A stretch of 19,069 bases of DNA from Synechococcales cyanobacterium PMM_0002 (GTDB lineage Bacteria; Cyanobacteriota; Cyanobacteriia; Elainellales; Elainellaceae). The stretch spans positions 1-19,069 of the forward strand of contig CASBQX010000020.1 in assembly GCA_949127925.1 (NCBI GenBank), given 5' to 3'. Shown in pieces: positions 15,826-19,069 of the stretch. Position numbers and translations under genes: made by a program. Positions within the stretch are counted from its first letter, which is position 1. Each line of letters begins with the position of its first letter. The notes below the pieces were generated by a model. That model was not told the DNA's origin and did no database searches. It saw nothing but the letters and a program-made list of their open reading frames with translations.

Positions 15826-15850
15826 AGGGGCATGGCACTGCCATGCCCCT
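15826..15850. repeat. 25-bp hairpin repeat downstream of vipp1
   Basis: AGGGGCATGGCA (15826-15837) and TGCCATGCCCCT (15839-15850) are exact complements around one central C, so the usable loop is CACTG with a 10-bp stem. Palindromes of the GGGGCATGGCA type recur in cyanobacterial intergenic DNA, as I recall. It lies 13 bases past the vipp1 stop on the minus strand. No T-run follows, so any terminator role is only possible. Confidence 0.75.
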
Positions 15851-15863
15851 GATGCCTTGCTAG

Positions 15864-16637
15864 CTACAATTGATCGATTTGAGTTCTCAGCGCTTCTAGC
15901 TCAGCATCTACCGAGGCATCTTTGGGAGCCGCGCTAGCAGGCTGAGATGAGGGCAGCTGAGCCGATGTTGAAGCACTACCGCTGAGCAGTTGCGCTTTCA
16001 TGGCTTCGAGTTCAGCATCGACATCAGTACCCGACTCTAACGCCGCAAACTGACTTTCCAAATCTGCTCCGGCTAGCTCAGCCGCCGCTTGAGAGCGGGC
16101 TTCCATTTGCAGCACCTTTTCTTCCATGCGCTCAAAGGCACCCATGGCGGTACTGGTGCCCATGCGCCCTACCGTATTTTGCAGCTGCTCTTGAGCTTTA
16201 GCCGCACTGGCTCTCGCCCGCAGCATATCTTTCTTGGTTTTGGCCTCTGAAATTTTGCCTTCGAGGGCGATTAAATTGCGCTTGAGCGTATCGACCGTGG
16301 TTAATTGTTGGTCGAGCTGCGCTTTCATTGAAGCACCGGATTCAATCTGCACTTTCTTGCGGCTCAGTGCTTCTTTGGCTAAACTCTCGTCGCCCTTTTG
16401 CAGCGCCAGCTGTGCCCGTTGCTGCCAGTTGTTAGCCTCGGTTTGAGACTGGTTATATTGTTGCTGCATCCGCTTTTGACTGGCGATCGCACTGGCAACG
16501 GCCTGACGCAACTGCATCAGGTCTTCTTGCATGTCAATTAAGGCTTGCTCCAGAATCTTTTCTGGATCTTCGGCGGCGCTCACGGCAGCGTTGAGGTTGC
16601 TCCGGACGACTCGGCTGACACGGTCAAACAATCCCAT
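15864..16637 (-). CDS. vipp1: Vipp1/IM30, PspA-family membrane-remodelling protein
   Basis: A 257-residue ESCRT-III-like protein that assembles into rings or rods on membranes and is needed for thylakoid biogenesis and upkeep. The start MGLFDRVSRVVRSNLNAAVSAAEDPEKILEQ is the family signature with the membrane-binding amphipathic helix. It is followed by a long coiled coil (about 25-190). After the core ends with DVDAELEAMKAQL, a Ser/Ala/Pro-rich linker leads to a second helix (SVDAELEALRTQIDQL). That additional C-terminal helix separates Vipp1 from plain PspA. The ATG at 16637 was preferred over the one 39 bases upstream because the family begins MGLFDR and a GGAAG lies about eight bases before it. 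No Psp partner genes are nearby. Confidence 0.9.
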   Translation of the reverse strand: MGLFDRVSRVVRSNLNAAVSAAEDPEKILEQALIDMQEDLMQLRQAVASAIASQKRMQQQYNQSQTEANNWQQRAQLALQKGDESLAKEALSRKKVQIESGASMKAQLDQQLTTVDTLKRNLIALEGKISEAKTKKDMLRARASAAKAQEQLQNTVGRMGTSTAMGAFERMEEKVLQMEARSQAAAELAGADLESQFAALESGTDVDAELEAMKAQLLSGSASTSAQLPSSQPASAAPKDASVDAELEALRTQIDQL

Positions 16638-16832
16638 GACTTTATCTTCCCTATTCAGCAGTTGCAGGCTAGACACGTCCAGTTAACCAACTCCGGGAGC
16701 AAACGACAGCATGCCGCCTTCTACTTGGGTTGACTTTAAGGTGGAGTCAATCTAGCAATTACCCACTATTATGCGCTATGACCCCGGACAAGGGGGTTAG
16801 CACCTGTGCTTTTTTTTGCAGACGGTAAGGTG

Positions 16833-16866
16833 AAAAAAACGGGATGCTCACTCATGAGCACCCCGT
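16833..16866 (-). terminator. Rho-independent terminator after ftsH
   Basis: Read on the minus strand, ACGGGGTGCTCA (16866-16855) pairs with TGAGCATCCCGT (16850-16839) over 12 positions with one G-U wobble and a 4-nt loop. It then runs into T7 (16839-16833). It lies 33 bases after the ftsH stop and should end that transcript before vipp1, which is on the same strand further on. Confidence 0.88.
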
Positions 16867-16898
16867 GATTTAGATTGCGACTAAATTATGACCGTAGC

Positions 16899-18785
16899 TT
16901 AGAGCTGAGGAATAAACTGTTCTTTCTCAGGAACGACCGTATATTCTGCCACAATCTGACGGAACTCGTCTCCGTCAATGCTTTCCTTTTCAATCAGCAA
17001 ATCGACAACGCGATCGATGGCGGCGCGATTGTCGCGGATGATCCGGCAGGCTTCTTCGTAGCAATGTTCTACAATCGAGCGCACCTGAGCATCAATTCGG
17101 GAAGCAATTTCTTCGGAATATTCGGAGCGGGTCATCCAGTCCCGGCCTAAGAACACCTCACCCTGCTGGCTTTCGAGCGACATCGGCCCTAGGTCAGACA
17201 TGCCGAACCGGGTAACCATTTGCCGCGCCATGCCCGACACCTGTTGCAGGTCGCTTCCGGCACCCGTTGTCACTTCGGCATCGCCAAAGATGACCTGCTC
17301 TGCGGCACGACCGCCCAGCGCTCCCATAATCCGCGCTAGAATCTGCGATCGCGAAATCAGCATTTGGTCTTCACTGGGGGTAAACCAAGTTAACCCCTGA
17401 GCCTGACCCCGAGGAATTAGCGTCACCTTTTGGACAGGATCGTGCTGCTTCACCAGGGTGCCAATGATGGCATGGCCGACTTCGTGGTAAGCAATCAGCC
17501 GCTTACTCTTACTGTCTACCAACGGCGTGCCTTCCATCCCCGCAACCACCCGGTCTACCGAGTCGTTGATTTCCAACATGGTGGTCTCGTCTTTACGCCG
17601 ACGAGCCGTCAGAATGGCGGCTTCGTTCAGCAGGTTGGCTAGGTCAGCGCCTGTGAAGCCAGGGGTACGACGGGCGATCGCCTCCAGGGAAATGTCCTTG
17701 GACAGCTTTTTGTTGCGCGAGTGTACTTCCAGCACTTCCAAGCGACCTTTAATATCGGGTGGATCGACCTGCACCTGACGGTCAAACCGACCGGGACGCA
17801 GCAGTGCCGAATCCAGCACATCTGGGCGGTTGGTGGCCGCAATGATGATGATGCCGGTATTGCCTTCAAACCCGTCCATCTCAGTCAGCAATTGGTTTAG
17901 GGTTTGTTCCCGTTCATCGTTGCCGCCGCCAATCCCGGCACCCCGCTGCCGACCCACGGCGTCAATTTCATCAATAAAGATGATGCAAGGCGCATTTTCT
18001 TTAGCTTTTTTGAACAGGTCGCGGACGCGAGACGCCCCCACACCCACAAACATTTCTACAAATTCAGAACCCGAAATGCTGAAGAACGGCACGCCAGCTT
18101 CTCCGGCGATCGCCTTAGCCAGCAGCGTTTTACCCGTTCCAGGCGGGCCAATTAGCAGCACACCCCTAGGAATCTTGGCTCCAACTGCCGTAAAGCGCTC
18201 AGGCTTTTTCAAAAACGTGACAACTTCCTGAAGTTCTTCTTTGGCTTCTTCAATCCCAGCGACATCATCAAACATGACGCCCGTCTTGGCTTCCATCATG
18301 AAGCGGGCGCGAGATTTGCCAAAATTCATTGCCTGCCCTGGCCCACCCGGCACATTGTTGGAGCGGCGGAACAGCAAAAACAGCCCGCCAATCAGCAGCA
18401 CCGGGAACAGCAGATTACCCAGCAAGCCCCAGATTGCGCCGTCATTGCGCGGTGGATGCACATCAAAGTTGATGTCATCTTTTCTCAGTTTGGACACCAG
18501 TTCAGGTGCATTGCCTGGTAAATCTACCCGCAACCGCTGAAAGCGATTGTCTAGCTCTGGATCAACCGCTTCTACGATAGCAGTGCGTCCATTCTCGTAG
18601 AAGTCAACACTGGTCACCCGACCTGCATCCAAATACTCCAGGAAACGACCATAGGTCATCCGGGTACTAGCAGTGTTTTGACCCATATCCATGGGAGAGG
18701 ACGTAAAGGCACCTTGCCAAAAGAAGAATGCAACCACCACAGCGGGCAACGTCCAAAGGAGGATAACTCTCCAGGAAAGTTTCAT
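16899..18785 (-). CDS. ftsH: FtsH ATP-dependent zinc metalloprotease, thylakoid type
   Basis: A 628-residue membrane-anchored AAA+ protease that degrades damaged or unassembled membrane proteins. In cyanobacteria the close relatives FtsH2/FtsH3 clear photodamaged D1 from photosystem II. Two transmembrane helices lie at about 6-24 and 117-139. The AAA module has Walker A GPPGTGKT at 213-220, pore motif FVG near 246-248, Walker B IIFIDEID at 268-275, and arginines R330 and R333 in the second region of homology. The protease site is HEVGH at 434-438 with a third zinc ligand likely D512. The start MKLSWRVILLWTLPAVVVAFFFWQG and the end KEQFIPQL resemble cyanobacterial FtsH2 (slr0228), with FtsH4 as the other option. 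It has 284 bases of upstream DNA and its own terminator. Confidence 0.96.
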   Translation of the reverse strand: MKLSWRVILLWTLPAVVVAFFFWQGAFTSSPMDMGQNTASTRMTYGRFLEYLDAGRVTSVDFYENGRTAIVEAVDPELDNRFQRLRVDLPGNAPELVSKLRKDDINFDVHPPRNDGAIWGLLGNLLFPVLLIGGLFLLFRRSNNVPGGPGQAMNFGKSRARFMMEAKTGVMFDDVAGIEEAKEELQEVVTFLKKPERFTAVGAKIPRGVLLIGPPGTGKTLLAKAIAGEAGVPFFSISGSEFVEMFVGVGASRVRDLFKKAKENAPCIIFIDEIDAVGRQRGAGIGGGNDEREQTLNQLLTEMDGFEGNTGIIIIAATNRPDVLDSALLRPGRFDRQVQVDPPDIKGRLEVLEVHSRNKKLSKDISLEAIARRTPGFTGADLANLLNEAAILTARRRKDETTMLEINDSVDRVVAGMEGTPLVDSKSKRLIAYHEVGHAIIGTLVKQHDPVQKVTLIPRGQAQGLTWFTPSEDQMLISRSQILARIMGALGGRAAEQVIFGDAEVTTGAGSDLQQVSGMARQMVTRFGMSDLGPMSLESQQGEVFLGRDWMTRSEYSEEIASRIDAQVRSIVEHCYEEACRIIRDNRAAIDRVVDLLIEKESIDGDEFRQIVAEYTVVPEKEQFIPQL

Positions 18786-19069
18786 AACTTAAGTCGCCTC
18801 TAAATAAGGAATATAGACTTGAAACGTAGACTCGACATGACTTGACATTGAAGGAACACGACTAAAGACTTTTTTAAATAAAATCTTTGCTCTGTTTCCC
18901 AGCAACCACTAAATAAACCTAAATCTCAGAGCTATCAATTGAGCCTGCTTTAAAGGCTGTTCCCAAAGCTGTTACCCAATCAGATTTAGGATTTCTGAGA
19001 ACGAATCTTAACTAAATTTAACTTAATTCGGGGTATTCGAGCAACCAACCTGTTAACAAAGGTTAGGGG
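18786..19069. other. AT-rich upstream region of ftsH
   Basis: No coding frame is supported to the end of the window. On the minus strand a TTGATA is followed 17 bases later by TATTTA (in the 18900-18950 area), and a better -10-like TATATT lies about 30 bases before the ftsH ATG without a good -35 box. I cannot choose between them. FtsH genes of this type are usually induced by high light, but no recognisable operator is seen. Confidence 0.4.

Noticed and set aside
16638..16676. ATG at 16676 for vipp1
   Set aside because: The family begins MGLFDR, and a GGAAG precedes the ATG at 16637.
16799..16817. Small AGCAC/GTGCT hairpin with a T-run as a plus-strand terminator
   Set aside because: The stem is at most five pairs with a two-base loop, and no plus-strand gene leads into it.
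1..19069. tRNA, rRNA, CRISPR arrays, riboswitches
   Set aside because: No cloverleaf, regular direct-repeat array or known riboswitch core was recognised by eye. A covariance-model scan could still find something missed.

Overview
The window looks like chromosomal DNA from a cyanobacterium. The palindrome GCGATCGC (HIP1) recurs more than twenty times. Several families are typical of cyanobacteria: a DUF2996 protein, a DUF4912 protein with a Rho-N-like start, a Vipp1/IM30 protein with the C-terminal extension, a thylakoid-type FtsH, and a two-partner-secretion exoprotein with a CHAT domain. No species is assigned. A filamentous or Leptolyngbya-like cyanobacterium is only a guess.

Layout. 1-425: possible tail of an ORF entering from outside, then a perfect inverted repeat abutting a sigma70-like promoter. 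426-2805 (+): threonine synthase, a small MoaD/ThiS-type sulfur carrier ending in Gly-Gly, and a DUF2996 protein, closed by a strong terminator. 3159-4460 (+): DUF4912 protein with its own terminator. 4612-5514 (+): an unrecognised soluble protein, a possible 25-codon leader ORF and a small membrane protein. 5554-6949: a decayed ISAs1-family insertion sequence with 20-bp terminal inverted repeats, abutting a fragment of what looks like an ISL3-family transposase (6950-7117, -). 7142-7933 (-): YebC/TACO1 family protein. 8081-12823 (+): a 1580-residue protein joining a complete family 2 glycosyltransferase, an internal signal peptide, a haemagglutinin-type TPS domain with beta-helix repeats, a proline-rich linker and a CHAT (caspase-like) domain. 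12880-15624 (-): a YdcF-like membrane protein followed by an ABC exporter half-molecule. 15864-16637 (-): Vipp1. 16899-18785 (-): FtsH.

Most of the window is housekeeping: amino-acid synthesis, translation support, thylakoid membrane upkeep and membrane proteolysis. Vipp1 and FtsH both serve thylakoid maintenance, but they have separate intergenic regions and FtsH has its own terminator. The accessory part is 5.5-12.8 kb, with the IS debris and the large fusion gene. That fusion is the strongest candidate for something undescribed. It places a sugar-transferring domain in one reading frame with an exported beta-helix and a protease-like domain whose His and Cys are intact, and no TpsB outer-membrane transporter is encoded in the window.
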